Shown: one piece after another, positions 14,601 to 23,852 of the stretch | How positions within the stretch are numbered: position 1 is the stretch's first letter | Layout: each line of letters opens with the position of its first letter | Assembly (NCBI RefSeq): GCF_051622035.1 | Contig: NC_135365.1 | Span: 9,900,001 to 9,964,000 of the forward strand | Reading direction: 5' to 3' | DNA: 64,000 nucleotides | Source: Arctopsyche grandis | Taxonomy: Eukaryota > Arthropoda > Insecta > Trichoptera > Hydropsychidae | Notes under the pieces: generated by a model | Told to the model about the DNA's origin: nothing | What the model saw: the letters and a program-made list of their open reading frames with translations, nothing else | The model's database searches: none | Made by a program: the position numbers and the translations under genes

Positions 14601-17600
14601 AAAATTTTCCTTTATTTTTTTATTATTATCTCATCATCAGTTCATGACGTCTTCAAAAAAGGTACTCTCAAACGGTCCGGCAGTCAGTCACCATTGACCA
14701 ATTCTTTTGTTAATTCCGAGCGTACATCACAAATTTTAATTGACAACGCAAAAAACGCAATTAAAATACTTGAGCTTCTTTTATTCGTGTTCTGCGCGAT
14801 TTTAGTGCCTATAAATTGTTTTATTTACGACTTTACATATAATCAAAGTCGCATACTCCACCACCGACGTTTAAGCTAATCTCAATTAAACTGTGAAGAA
14901 ATAAAATGTCTTCTTACAATTTCATACGGTAAAATTTATTTAAAAACAACTATTTCTCACCATGTCGTCAGCCAATATGAATATGATATGAGGTTGACCG
15001 GTAGAAGTGGAGATAGCATCTCCTAATCTGGCGATCAGTGCCGCTATGACCAGCACGCACGCCACTGATCTTGAACCCATTTGCAGTCTGTAAAGAATAT
15101 ATAATCATTGTATTAGTAATTCAGTTAGTTTATTTAACATACGTTTTTTTTCTTGGGTAATAAATATTGCTTCATACTGTTATATTATCTATGGTTGGAG
15201 CGTACTGATTTATCTATAGGTTAATTGTATGTATACAATAGTCAGTAATTTTTATGAAAAACCTTCCTTTCAATATATTATACATGCATTAGCAATGTTT
15301 TTTTTTTATTTCAGATACAAAAATAGTATTAAAATCCATTTATGAATATAGGAAATATACAATATAATATATAAGTCTCATCTATATAATGCTTGGCGTT
15401 GAATGGATGAAAATTGATAGTAAATTTTAATGATTAAGCGGTTGATACACTATTAGCCGAATGGACACTTGGCCGAACGGACACTTGGCCGAATGAACAT
15501 CAGGCCGACGAATATTTGGCTGAATGAAATTAATTGTTTAAATTAATCAAATATATCAAATTTTAATGAGATCGAGGTGATTTCTAAATAATTTATCTGT
15601 TTTCAGTGAGTTTTGAGTAATTTTGATACACAATCGGCCAAACTTCCATCAGCCAAGTGTCCAATCGGCCAAAAACACGCGCATTGATTAAACTCCTCTA
15701 GCTTACCGTAGGAAATATTAGCTTACTTCAATGTTAGCTAATATCCGTCTTTCGGTAAAATATCAAAACGATCTAAAGAGTGGAAGTGGTATAAAATCAG
15801 ATCACAAATTTTTGACGGGCATACATTTCATGGAACTAAAACCAGAGTAAAAGTTATAAAAAGATTATAAAAAAGATTTCTTCAAATAGCTTTTACCCAT
15901 TTTCTAAAATTATCCACTGTCTAAGTTAGAAAGTTTGAAAAAATACTTTGACCAAATTTGGTGGATTTAAATTTAAAAAGTGTAGATTTATTTACATTTT
16001 TTGTGGACAAATTAACAAGCGAACACACATTTAGAATATTTATTATTATATGTAAGATACATATGTACATAGAAAAAGAAAATTCTTGTTATATGTATGT
16101 ATGTATGTATGTATGCGGATGAAAACTGAAAAACCGACGATAATAGAAACAGTTCAGATTAAATAATCATAAAAGATGAAAATTTTGATATAAAATAATT
16201 AAATTACATATAAGGCTTGTTCAAATTTAAGAATTAAATTGCGCGGAAATTATTAAGAATCACCGAATGAATTTTCAGTAATGGAACATTTGGAAAATTT
16301 AATAATGTCGTTTCGTTATATCGTTGCAGAACAGACTTAATGAAATTATGTTAAAATGATTTTATACCAATAAGAAATTGTACTGCTTTTTTTTTTAGTA
16401 GAAATTGAACTTCGATCTGAGGTTTATATGGCGCTCTCTATGTGTTGTATTAATCATATTTAAGTCCAATATATTGAGTGCAATAAATAAAAGGCATGTG
16501 AGAATCGGATTTCCCCATGAAATTAGGGGAATTCACACGACCTCGTCTAGATCCGGATTTAAGCATTTTGCCCAACCGGTCGTTGTGTATCAAACTTTAT
16601 ATAATAATTAATAACGTTAAAACGAAACGACAGTGTCCAATCTTATTGAATTGCTATTTATCTGGCGTGTTTTAAAAAAATGATTAATATCTTATATGTA
16701 TATTATATTATATAGGTATATTATTGTTAATGTACACATTTGATAAATCAGTATAATTGGGCTAGTTGTAATTTCATCCAATCTAAAAGAATGTATAATT
16801 TATATTGCTTTGAAATTTGCTACACAATTAACACATAAAACATGGTGTAATATATTTAGGATTGTAATCATGAAAACAGTCTGTTGAGATTTGATTATAT
16901 TTGTTAGTCTTATCAACGAGATATCGCTTTTATAGATCGTTGTTAAAGATTTAACATGTTTTTGATAGTTGAAATTAATTTTTTACGCTAACATTTAAAT
17001 CTAGTTGATGATATTTAGAGCAGGGATCTTTCTGCAGTTTATTTAAGAATCAACTAGTCAAAGAGAGATTTGCTAGTGAAAATTTTTCTTTTGCATTTTT
17101 TAAACGTTTTTTTATATTGAAGATAGATTTAAGATTCTTAATATTTCTCAAAACAATTCCTCTAATTCTTCTCAAAACAGTTTCTCTAATCCTTCTCAAA
17201 GGAGATGAGAAGAATTAGAGGTATTGTTTAAATTCCATTAGAGGTATTATTAAATAAGGCGATGACACAAGCGATCTTTCAAATGAATTCTCAACCGAAT
17301 TTTACACATTTTAATCGCAATTAAGTTTTGCAAATGTACTTTTGCTTTCCCTTACATTAATGCTAGGGTGACCATATTTCCCAGGACTCATAACGGGACG
17401 CTCTGCAAAAAAATTGACCCCCGTATATAAAATAAATGTTTTGCTCGTCCAAAAATGTTATAATTCTTCCCTCAAATAACCATTAATACTGTCAAGGAAT
17501 TATAATTTTTTTCAAAATGTACAATTCTTATGTACAAGGAAAATAGAAACAATATCAGAAATATATATAATATTAGATGTACAGGCTGATTTTTTTTCTG

Positions 17601-18338
17601 AAACTGTAAAATTAACAAATTAATATAACCACAAATTTTCCAAAAAGATATTCTCAGTTTCTTTTAATTGCAAATATTATTTGCAATTGAAATTTTTGAT
17701 TTCTTTAATTTTAATTTTTAAAGGAATACGCATGATAAAAAATGACGCATTTTATCATGCGTCATTTTCTTCCTTTAAAAATGAAAATTAAATAACTAAA
17801 AAAATTCAGTTGCACATAATATTTGCAATTAAAAGAAACCGGTGAATATCTATTTGGAAAATTTGTGGTTATTTTAATTTGTTCATTTTAAATATAATAT
17901 AACATCGTATTTTACAGATATTTAAAAATAGTTTAAATAAAATTAATAGCATAAACGATTTTTTTTCAAAAACATGTAAAATGAATCATGTATTAAAATA
18001 TTTAAATGTTATTTTAAAGTGAATATATTATATTATATGTGATGTTTGTATATATGTATATTAATACTTGTTTTTGGGAAACAAATTGATTTGGAAAAAC
18101 AACGACAAAACGGGACAAATCAAACAACGGGACGAATGCAAAACACGTAAACAACATGATTGTCCCGGCCAACACGGGACATATAGTCACCTTTTATTCA
18201 AAGCTCTATACAATGAGATGCTTCAGCCACAAATTAAATTAAATTACAATACACTCGGAAAATTTGAACTTTTCCAAACCAATCGTCGACGCAACAAAGA
18301 AAACTACACTACATTTACCTTTTGAACATGGCAACCAT
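1..18338 (-). CDS. Arylsulfatase B-like gene 1 (5' part, runs off left edge)
   Basis: Sulfatases hydrolyse sulfate esters, for example on glycosaminoglycan sugars, in the secretory or lysosomal system. Coding exons are 18338-18319, 15087-14961, 8814-8655, 4071-3845 and 1591-1490. All junctions have GT-AG borders and the joined frame is open for 212 residues. Visible parts are a signal peptide (about residues 7-22), the metal-binding Asp pair in ILADDM (47-48), the formylglycine motif CTPSR with C86 and R90, and GKWHLG with K140 and H142. These match the catalytic residues of human ARSB. The remaining metal site (the DNG motif) and the C-terminus should lie left of position 1. The splice after the QQS codons uses the weak donor GTCAGT, chosen because it keeps frame and matches the paralog. 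Translation could instead start at 15080 (MGSRSV). A divergent paralog lies at 41637-49418. Confidence 0.9.
690..915 (-). mobile_element. tRNA-derived SINE
   Basis: Read on the minus strand it starts CCAGCAGCGTAGCTCGGTAG (box A-like) and has GGGTTCAATACC (box B-like). The body contains GAGTTTGCCAA and GATTTCATTGTTGAAACGG. The same body occurs at 24790-25110, 28597-29570 and 61440-61692. Confidence 0.75.
1076..1346 (-). mobile_element. Short Helitron copy
   Basis: On the minus strand it begins TCTAATATATAA (from 1346) and ends GCTAG (1076) before T. The interior contains GCATGC and runs of CCCGTT. A sister copy is at 26999-27316. Confidence 0.65.
1490..1591 (-). CDS. Sulfatase gene 1, exon 5 of 5 visible
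   Basis: An acceptor (ttatttag) precedes 34 in-frame codons that include FGFDLYRNL and [17 protein letters not shown] donor follows. The paralog has LDLHRNL and [10 protein letters not shown] at the same place, but there the exon continues without an intron. The next exon must be left of the window; I found no continuation in 1-1489. Confidence 0.85.
1790..2410. other. GC-richer unique island in sulfatase gene 1 intron
   Basis: This stretch is less AT-rich than its flanks and I see no transposon ends. It has several TAATTA/TTAATTA sites at 2140-2250. Short frames on both strands look like chance. It could be a regulatory region. Confidence 0.3.
2820..3275 (+). repeat. Unclassified MITE-like repeat, copy 1 of 4
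   Basis: It starts TTCATACTATCAAGCA and ends GTGCCAGTATGAA, so the ends are loosely inverted. It shares TACTGCTGTATAGTATGAATAG and GCAAGG...AAAATTGGCTTA with copies at 6610, 12366 and 23853. A (TA)n tract occupies 2951-3000. Confidence 0.7.
2951..3000. repeat. (TA)n microsatellite
   Basis: Uninterrupted TA repeat inside a MITE-like repeat. Confidence 0.95.
3845..4071 (-). CDS. Sulfatase gene 1, exon 4 of 5 visible
   Basis: The exon begins with the codon remainder of Gly followed by MQGSPLNN. It carries [11 protein letters not shown], then the catalytic Lys and His in [10 protein letters not shown], then [13 protein letters not shown]. All are hallmarks of the ARSB/ARSJ group. It ends at QQS in phase 0, as in the plus-strand paralog. 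Confidence 0.92.
4080..5550. other. Intron stretch, no gene seen
   Basis: AT-rich sequence between sulfatase exons. At 5117-5150 and 5218-5250 the segment GCCCAGCGGTGACGAATTC plus its AT-rich flank is repeated about 100 bases apart. Otherwise I recognise nothing. Confidence 0.5.
5560..6190. other. GC-richer island with short palindromes
   Basis: It contains GATTTTCACGAGTGAAAATC (9-bp perfect stem, near 5608) and other short dyads, followed by CpG-containing sequence. No coding frame with family features was seen. This is a possible intronic regulatory region. Confidence 0.3.
6610..7135 (+). repeat. Unclassified MITE-like repeat, copy 2 of 4
   Basis: It has the same core as copies at 2820, 12366 and 23853: TATCCAGCACTACACGTCAAC, GAGCGCGAC, ATGACGTCA and GCTGCTGTATAATATGAATAG in the same order. 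Confidence 0.7.
7320..7539 (+). mobile_element. Helitron 3' part
   Basis: CCCGTTGAAATATCAACGGG forms a stem-loop 9 bases before ACACTAG followed by T (end 7539). The start is uncertain. Sister 3' ends are at 37742 (+) and 42506 (-). Confidence 0.6.
8559..8594. repeat. (TA)n microsatellite
   Basis: Short TA tract 60 bases downstream of sulfatase gene 1 exon 3 (minus-strand direction). Confidence 0.9.
8655..8814 (-). CDS. Sulfatase gene 1, exon 3 of 5 visible (active-site exon)
   Basis: The exon has 160 bases, the same length as exon 2 of the plus-strand paralog. It encodes [17 protein letters not shown] and the sulfatase signature [13 protein letters not shown]. The Cys in that signature is converted to formylglycine in active sulfatases. 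Both splice borders are canonical. Confidence 0.93.
8830..10260. other. Intron stretch, no gene seen
   Basis: AT-rich intron of sulfatase gene 1. Open frames here are short and low-complexity. No transposon ends were recognised. Confidence 0.5.
10264..10800 (-). mobile_element. LINE 3' fragment (non-LTR retrotransposon)
   Basis: On the minus strand, broken coding sequence gives pieces such as [19 protein letters not shown], typical of the C-terminus of insect Jockey/R1-like reverse transcriptase proteins. A 3' untranslated region follows and the tail is TAAATAAATAAAATAAAAT. It is 5' truncated and carries stops. Confidence 0.6.
11040..11320. other. GC-richer unique segment
   Basis: This sequence in a sulfatase gene 1 intron is less AT-rich than its flanks. 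It has an 80-residue open frame on each strand, neither with recognisable domains. I see no transposon ends. Confidence 0.25.
12022..12061. repeat. Perfect hairpin
   Basis: GACCACCCCAATGTGAC is followed by TATTC and then the exact inverse, a 17-bp stem with a 5-base loop. A short tandem of TGACGGTCC lies just upstream (about 11980-12006). It probably belongs to a transposon of the 11900-12300 repeat region. Confidence 0.8.
12366..12790 (+). repeat. Unclassified MITE-like repeat, copy 3 of 4
   Basis: It starts TTCATACTATCCAGCAC and ends GTGCTAGTATGAA. It appears to sit inside another repeat. The flanks (CATATTTGAAGAAATGTG before, CAGCTGGAAACAACGAG after) match a shorter uninterrupted copy at 7660-7770. 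Confidence 0.7.
13680..14315 (+). mobile_element. 5'-truncated RTE-like LINE
   Basis: An open frame of 164 residues (13680-14174) matches the C-terminal part of RTE-like reverse transcriptase proteins. It has [46 protein letters not shown] and NRDKWK. A short 3' UTR follows and the element ends in ATT repeats near 14312. The endonuclease and most of the polymerase are missing, so it is dead. Confidence 0.85.
14961..15087 (-). CDS. Sulfatase gene 1, exon 2 of 5 visible (signal peptide)
   Basis: The exon encodes [19 protein letters not shown], a hydrophobic secretion signal, and ends in [10 protein letters not shown], the first metal-binding pair. The acceptor is ttctttacag and the donor GTGAGA. 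It reads in frame with the short exon at 18338-18319. If that exon is untranslated, ATG 15080 would be the start. Confidence 0.88.
15100..17360. other. Intron stretch with one small repeat
   Basis: Mostly AT-rich sequence without genes. At 15450-15680 short units of GGACACTTGGCCGAA are arranged as an inverted pair with AGCCAAGTGTCCAATCGGCC, which suggests a small MITE. A (TATG)n run lies at 16091-16115. Confidence 0.5.
17364..18195. mobile_element. Candidate DNA transposon remnant with internal foldback
   Basis: The ends AGGGTGACCATATTTCCC and, inverted, AGGTGACTATATGTCCCG are similar. Inside, 17600-17740 and 17760-17900 are inverted copies (for example CTTTTAATTGCAAATATTA) and can fold into one long hairpin. 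Target duplication was not resolved. Confidence 0.5.
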
Positions 18339-18346
18339 AGCGTCGT
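18319..18346 (-). CDS. Sulfatase gene 1, short first exon
   Basis: The predicted initiator A is at 18346 and ATG is at 18338, giving codons for MVAMFK plus AG and then a GTAAAT donor. Joined to 15087 the frame stays open and adds Lys/Arg residues ahead of the hydrophobic signal core, a normal n-region. The leader would be only 8 nt, which is very short, so a start at the second ATG (18329) or at 15080 is possible. Confidence 0.6.
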
Positions 18347-18374
18347 GAATCTTCCGCCGCCAGAACTATTTATA
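18346..18374 (-). promoter_or_regulatory. TATA-box core promoter of sulfatase gene 1
   Basis: TATAAATAG at 18374-18366 is followed 28 bases on by TTCACG, an initiator-like start with A at 18346. A short exon with a donor site follows immediately. The spacing fits an RNA polymerase II promoter. Confidence 0.65.
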
Positions 18375-18459
18375 CCATAAAATAGATAACACTATCACTT
18401 TTTGTTTTGACAATCACTAATCACAGCCTACAGTACACTATGTATATTCGTATCACTGA

Positions 18460-18965
18460 CGGTGCTCATCCATGTGCTGAAAACCGGTCCGTAGCCCGTC
18501 GCGGTTAACATGTGATTGTTTCGAAGAAAAAAATTTGATTTTTTTCGATGATAGTAGGCGACTGTACTTAACGTATTTGTGTTTTATATACAGGGTGGTG
18601 TCGCGGTTCGCGGTCCCTGTCGTGGCGAGGAGTGGTGTTGCGGGCGCGGGGCTTCCACTAGATATATGTCGTCTCCCACCCTGGGGGATGACGATGATGA
18701 TGGCCAGCGACCGCTGACACAATGGACCATTTTGAACGGTTTTACGATACGTGCGCCCCGTTCCCACGCTCATTATTGCCGCCATTGTTTCTGCGTAGGT
18801 ACGCATTGCTGCTGTACCGGGTGTGTGATCTACCGGGTGTGCCGACGGTCGCGACCTTCTCCAAAACCCCTCCTCGTCATCTCCTCGAGGTCGCTCTTCT
18901 TGCCAATTTCACTGGTCGGGCTGCAGTTGACGAGTTCGATGTGCTTTGTAGAGGTTGATGGGTCG
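18460..18965. other. GC-rich segment upstream of sulfatase gene 1 promoter
   Basis: Strikingly GC-rich compared with all neighbours. Open frames on both strands reach about 140 residues, but they are low-quality (Arg/Pro/Ser-rich) and show no domain. The minus strand holds CCCTGTATATAAAAC. It could be a fragment of a GC-rich retroelement or a CpG-containing regulatory region. Confidence 0.3.
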
Positions 18966-19237
18966 CAAACGTTTGCGTCTGTTCTAGTACATATTGAAGT
19001 ACATATTTGAAGTTGATCGATCGTTTGGCTATTTACATATGTATAGTAATATTGTTGTTATTTATTTATTTAAAGAATAAATGTAACAAAATAACATCCG
19101 AGCCCAATTATAGATTTTTACAAAATGCATAATATATCTAGTACATATAGACAAACAAATGAAAAAAAAAGAACAAAAATTAAAATATGACTAAATAGGA
19201 CAATGCATAATCTAATATATAATTTGGAAAGAGACTT

Positions 19238-19270
<33 letters not shown>

Positions 19271-19273
<3 letters not shown>

Positions 19274-22177
19274 TGGCGTGCGGTCCATGGATGCGGTGGA
19301 TGCGGCGCATCCCCTATAACTTTAAAAAGCCAAGAGTATTTTTAATAAATATTTGAATTTCGCTTCGATGTATTCTTAGTGATGTACGTGATTATGATGT
19401 AGTATATGAGTATATATATATATATTTCACATATCACGTGTTTTTTGTTACATGATGCATTATATAGGATCTTTTGATAATTTTTATTAAGGATTCGCAT
19501 AGGCCGCATTCGCATAGGCCGGCCACAGGCGAGTGACGCTGGCGAGTAGACGCGCGCGCGACTGAAGTGCGCGCGCGTCATGGATTCGGAGTTCGGACCG
19601 ATCCCATTTGCGCATGCGCACTATGAGGCTGTCATATTCGCGCGGACGCGTTGACACTTGTTTAACCTCTACGGTGGATTCGGTTTCTCTGTTTGCTTAT
19701 CTATTGAGTTTCACTTGGAAGCCGCTGTTGATCGATATTTCCGCACGCTACGCCCCAAGTTATTTATCAAAAAGCTAGCCGATTCATTTCTTTAGACGAA
19801 GTTAATCATTTATACTGTAAGTTGGTTATTTTTTACTTTTGAATTAAGTTTTCATTTAAATTAGTTTCGTCTAACTTTATTTTTAGTTTACTGTTCCACT
19901 ACTTACGAGTTTTCATTATTGCCTTTAATATGGATATCGAAAATAACAATGAGAGTGGACTTGTCGTCGAGATCAATAATAATTGCAATTGTTTAATTGA
20001 AAATGTGCTGAAAAGAAGATTTGCTTCTCTCCCATTTAATGAAAAGGAGATTATTGTTAAGAGCCCCAAACCCACACCAATATTAAATATTCAGTCTAAA
20101 ACAAAAACATTTAAAAGGTATTTTAACACAGAAACATACGAAAAAATTTCATGGATTTGTGGATGTGCTCACTTAACGAAATTATTCTGTTGGCCATGTA
20201 TTTTATTTTCTCAAGAAGTGAATGTCTGGAGTAAATTTGGATTTTCTGACCTAAACAATTTAAGTAAATCGCGCAAGAGACATGAATGTTCTCAAGCTCA
20301 CATATGTTCTGCTGCTCAATTTAAAAAATTTGGAAAGGGACCTCGTATAGAAAAATTTTTAAGTGCTCAATTTAAAGCAAATATTGAAATGCACAACAAA
20401 GAAGTTACTGCAAATAGATACATTTTGTCGAAATTAATAAGCGCGATCTGTTTTTTAGCAAAACAAGAACAACCTTTACGAGGACATTTTGAACACCAGG
20501 AATCGGAAAATAGAGGGAATTATATTGAGTTGCTGTATCTGTTGAGTGAATCAGACATAAAATTGAAAACTCATTTAGATAACTCTACGGTGTTTACTGG
20601 ACTATCGAACCATATACAAAATGACTTGGTATCCGCAATATCAAAAGTCTTGCTAGATGAGATTAAAACTGAAATACGTGCATCAAAATTTGTTTCCATA
20701 ATTGTGGACGAATCTACAGATATCAGTCGCAAAGCTCAGCTATCTACTATTTTTAGATATGTAGATGAAAACAATGAAATTCAGGAGAGATTTGTTGGAT
20801 TTGTCGATGTTAGTCCCAATAGAACAGCTAATGCTCTTTTTCAGCACATACGTGAGACCTTGGAAGAATTTGGTTGTTTGGACAAATTAATTGCACAAAC
20901 GTACGATGGAGCGGCTGTAATGTCCGGGGAGCATAATGGAGTGCAACGAAAAATTCGAGATATTTGTCCTAATTCTTTATTTGTCCATTGTTACGCTCAC
21001 AGATTGAATTTAGTTTTGTCGCAATCTGTTAAACATATATCCGGATGCAAACGTTTTTTCAGCCGTATGTTGTCATTTTCAACTTTTTTTTGTAAGTCTT
21101 CAAGAAGAATTTCCCTTCTCGATTGTCAAATAAAAAAACGATTTCCCACTGCTGCCCCTACACGATGGAACTACAATAGCAAAATTTTAAATATGATATT
21201 AGAATATCAAACAGAATTAATGGAAATATTTAATCAAATAATTAATGATGAAGACGAATGGGATACTGATGCTGTCATAAATGCTGAAGTCCTTCATCGT
21301 TATTTAAAAGAGTTTGAATTCAATTTCAATTTGCATTTATTTTCTGCAATATTTAATTCGGCAGATTTTTTATTTGAAATTTTACAAAAAAAAACCTTTG
21401 ACATATCGTATTGCGTAAGTGAAATTAAAAAATTTGTAAAATATTTAGATAACAAAAAAGACGATTTTGATTCATTGTGGAACAAAGTAATAACTAAAAA
21501 TTTTAATAGAAAAAGAAAATATGCTGAATGTGAAGAAGATGTGAAAACAACGTATAAACTTCACTATTCTGAAATTTTAGAAACTCTTTCAGTAAATACA
21601 ACCAATCGATTTCGAGATATCGAAAATTTAAAATTTCTCGAATTTTTTAACGTCAAAAAATTTAAAGAATATGAAAATAATTTTCCAGATTTCCTATTTA
21701 AATCACTCCACCTAACTTATGGAAAATACTTTGATTTTATGAAATTAAAAAGCGAATTAATTTACATGTACTCAACGCAAGATTTTCATTTGAAATCTAT
21801 AAATGACGTAAAGGAATTAATCGTGAAAGATGATCTAATAGACGTTTTGGAACAAGTATTTAGTTTAATACAATTAATTTGTACGATACCTTCCACGAGC
21901 GCATCGGCTGAACGATCATTTTCGACTATGAAAAGAATTAAAACGTTCACCAGAAGTAGTCAAAGTGAAGAAAGACTCTCTGGTCTTGCTTTAATTGCAA
22001 TCGAAAAGAAAATAATGTCAAATTTAAAAAACAATAAAAAATTCTATGATGCGGTTATCGATGAATTTTGTAAAAAGGAACGAAGAATAAAATTAAATTT
22101 TAAAAAATAAATTGGTCGGTTTTTTTTTTCAAACAAGGGACAGCATCCCTTGTTTGAAAAGTCACCGCCCGCCACTG
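19271..22177 (+). mobile_element. Complete hAT transposon (2907 bp)
   Basis: The left end CAGTGGCGTGCGGT and the inverted right end CAGTGGCGGGCGGT agree at 13 of 14 positions. The element lies inside a (TA)n tract, so the expected 8-bp target duplication would be ATATATAT on both sides. That is present but not diagnostic. It carries one uninterrupted transposase gene. A perfect 13-bp stem (TTCAAACAAGGGA and its complement) sits just inside the right end at about 22129-22160. Confidence 0.9.
19930..22110 (+). CDS. hAT transposase with TTF-type zinc finger
   Basis: The 726-residue intact reading frame would catalyse cut-and-paste transposition. In order: a TTF/BED-like zinc finger with Cys/His pairs (about residues 75-125, WICGCAH to HECSQAH); an RNase H-like core with VDESTD (D260), QTYDGAAVMSG (D326) and HCYAHRLNLV (353-361); and a C-terminal hAT dimerisation domain (about 625-705) with STSASAERSFSTMKRIK. 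It resembles the animal ZMYM / 52-kDa repressor-like group of hAT transposases. There are no stops or frameshifts, which suggests a recent insertion and possible activity. ATG 19930 follows an in-element leader of about 660 bases. Confidence 0.95.
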   Translation: MDIENNNESGLVVEINNNCNCLIENVLKRRFASLPFNEKEIIVKSPKPTPILNIQSKTKTFKRYFNTETYEKISWICGCAHLTKLFCWPCILFSQEVNVWSKFGFSDLNNLSKSRKRHECSQAHICSAAQFKKFGKGPRIEKFLSAQFKANIEMHNKEVTANRYILSKLISAICFLAKQEQPLRGHFEHQESENRGNYIELLYLLSESDIKLKTHLDNSTVFTGLSNHIQNDLVSAISKVLLDEIKTEIRASKFVSIIVDESTDISRKAQLSTIFRYVDENNEIQERFVGFVDVSPNRTANALFQHIRETLEEFGCLDKLIAQTYDGAAVMSGEHNGVQRKIRDICPNSLFVHCYAHRLNLVLSQSVKHISGCKRFFSRMLSFSTFFCKSSRRISLLDCQIKKRFPTAAPTRWNYNSKILNMILEYQTELMEIFNQIINDEDEWDTDAVINAEVLHRYLKEFEFNFNLHLFSAIFNSADFLFEILQKKTFDISYCVSEIKKFVKYLDNKKDDFDSLWNKVITKNFNRKRKYAECEEDVKTTYKLHYSEILETLSVNTTNRFRDIENLKFLEFFNVKKFKEYENNFPDFLFKSLHLTYGKYFDFMKLKSELIYMYSTQDFHLKSINDVKELIVKDDLIDVLEQVFSLIQLICTIPSTSASAERSFSTMKRIKTFTRSSQSEERLSGLALIAIEKKIMSNLKNNKKFYDAVIDEFCKKERRIKLNFKK

Positions 22178-22379
22178 ATATATATATATATATATATGTA
22201 TGAATCGTTGGTTCGTTCGTCCGTAGATCCGTGACGTCATCGAAAAAATGATTCGATTTTTTTTTTCGATTCATAGGCGCCGATTCGATTTTTTTCGATT
22301 CAATGGATTCAAAGTCTCCGCAAGGGGCGCAATTTAGGGGTCATTTTAGATTCATAGGTGCCGATTCGTTTTATTTTTT

Positions 22380-22600
22380 AAAGGGCAAAGGCTCAGGGGG
22401 GCGTCAAGGCCGAAGCCCTAGAAGGTAAAGGCTCAGGAGGTGCCAAGGGCAAAAAGCTCAGGGGGCGCCGAGGGCGAACCCCTCGAAGGTAAAGGCTCAG
22501 GGGGGTACCGAGGGCGAAGCCCTAGAAGGAAAAGGCTCAGGGGGGCGCCGAGGGCGAAGCCCTAGAAGTCAAAGGCTCCGGCTCAAAGGCGAAGGCAAAG
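22380..22600 (+). repeat. GC-rich tandem repeats inside the Helitron
   Basis: Four to five imperfect units of about 45-60 bases share AAGGCTCAGGGGG and GCGAAGCCCTAGAAGG. Base composition is very unlike the AT-rich surroundings. There is no open reading frame of note. Confidence 0.7.
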
Positions 22601-22729
22601 GCAAAGAAGCCGCGCCTCCCGCTCCCTCACCACGGCTTTATTCGGCATTTTTTTTATTATTTATTAAGTTAATATTCCACATAACCCATGCGATGATATT
22701 TCATCGGGCACAACACTAGTATTATATAA

Positions 22730-23845
22730 TAATATAATATTATGTATGTGAATGAATTTAAATTTTTGTAGTTGGTAACACAATTGATTTTTCTTTTATG
22801 GAAAGTAGAACTGATCGAGATAAAGTGCTAGTGATATGTATGTATGTATGTAGAAGAATGTCTTGTTAAAGGAATCTGTACTTCAGTTGTACATTTTCAT
22901 TGTTTAAAGCCGCTACATGCAAATAAGAAAAGGCTATTATGATTTCCATTTTCCGATAACTAGTAATTGGGGATTCCAAAAACTCCGTCGTTAATTTACA
23001 ATTTACCGAAATTATTATTATTAATATAACCGAAAATGATATTTCCACTTATGATAGTACCGATTTATTTAAGTAAGTCTTAGTGAAATTTAATAATTTC
23101 AAATATTTGTTTGTATTGTTCATTCGGATAAAATGAAAATCGCAAAACATGTAAATAAATAATCCTTTTAAATATTTATTTTTTAATTTTTCGCTCAAGT
23201 ATATGTATATATGTAAATACATATACATACATGCAACATCTTATTCTGCATTAACGACATAAAATAAAATATTAAAGCAAAGAAAGCTGAAAATTGATAG
23301 ATATTAGATATTAAACATATATATTTGGGTACTGTCGGTACTCTATGTCGTATCTCGGTGATACCGAAGATGGATTTTTTCCCCCCAAAACCGGTAGTAC
23401 CGTTATTAAAATCCCTAGTAGGAATGCGACGAAGTGATTCATAAGCGAAGATCGGCGTTCAATGGAATGCTTTTCGCATTAATAATGGTTCACTATTGTC
23501 ATTTTCTGTTTTGCTCAACAGCAATTGAGGGGTCTATTGTTATTTGAAAGCATTCATCGAACGCCTAAGACTAGAGGTAGGACCGGAAGCGTGCTTTTTC
23601 CAGTAAACAGGGCGTTTTGGGTCTATTTTCCAGGAAACAGGACAAACTACAAAGCTAGAGAGCGTAAAAAAAAGGTTCATCATAAATATGAACAAAGCAC
23701 GACGAACAATGAACAATGAACATCGCAAACTTGGTCCGCTCTTTACAGTAAGACTATTCATAAGAATTGAGTGATTTGTGTGTCGTAAAGATCTCGCTCT
23801 ATGATATTTATATCGGAGCTAGTGATTTTACAGGTTACTTTTAAA
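22730..23845. other. Intergenic, no gene seen
   Basis: AT-rich sequence. A segment at 23330-23420 with repeated GGTA/TACCG words is related to 26430-26520 and 34860-34950, so it is probably an old interspersed repeat. Confidence 0.45.
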
Positions 23846-23852
23846 AGTCTGT

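Larger units (their letters stand above)
19211..22719 (+). mobile_element. Non-autonomous Helitron, split by the hAT transposon
   Basis: The element starts with TCTAATATATAA after an A (19211). It ends at CTAG (22719) before a T. An imperfect stem (CGATGA/TCATCG) lies about 12 bases before the end, as in Helitrons. Removing the hAT and one copy of its target repeat leaves about 594 bp. The interior has several GC-rich repeats of about 55 bases (22380-22570) containing GGCTCAGGGGG and CGAAGCCCTAGAAGG. Confidence 0.75.

Noticed and set aside
18579-19010. 143-residue open frame in the GC-rich block, plus overlapping frames
   Set aside because: Several frames on both strands are open because GC-rich DNA has few stops. 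There is no domain, signal or splice evidence.
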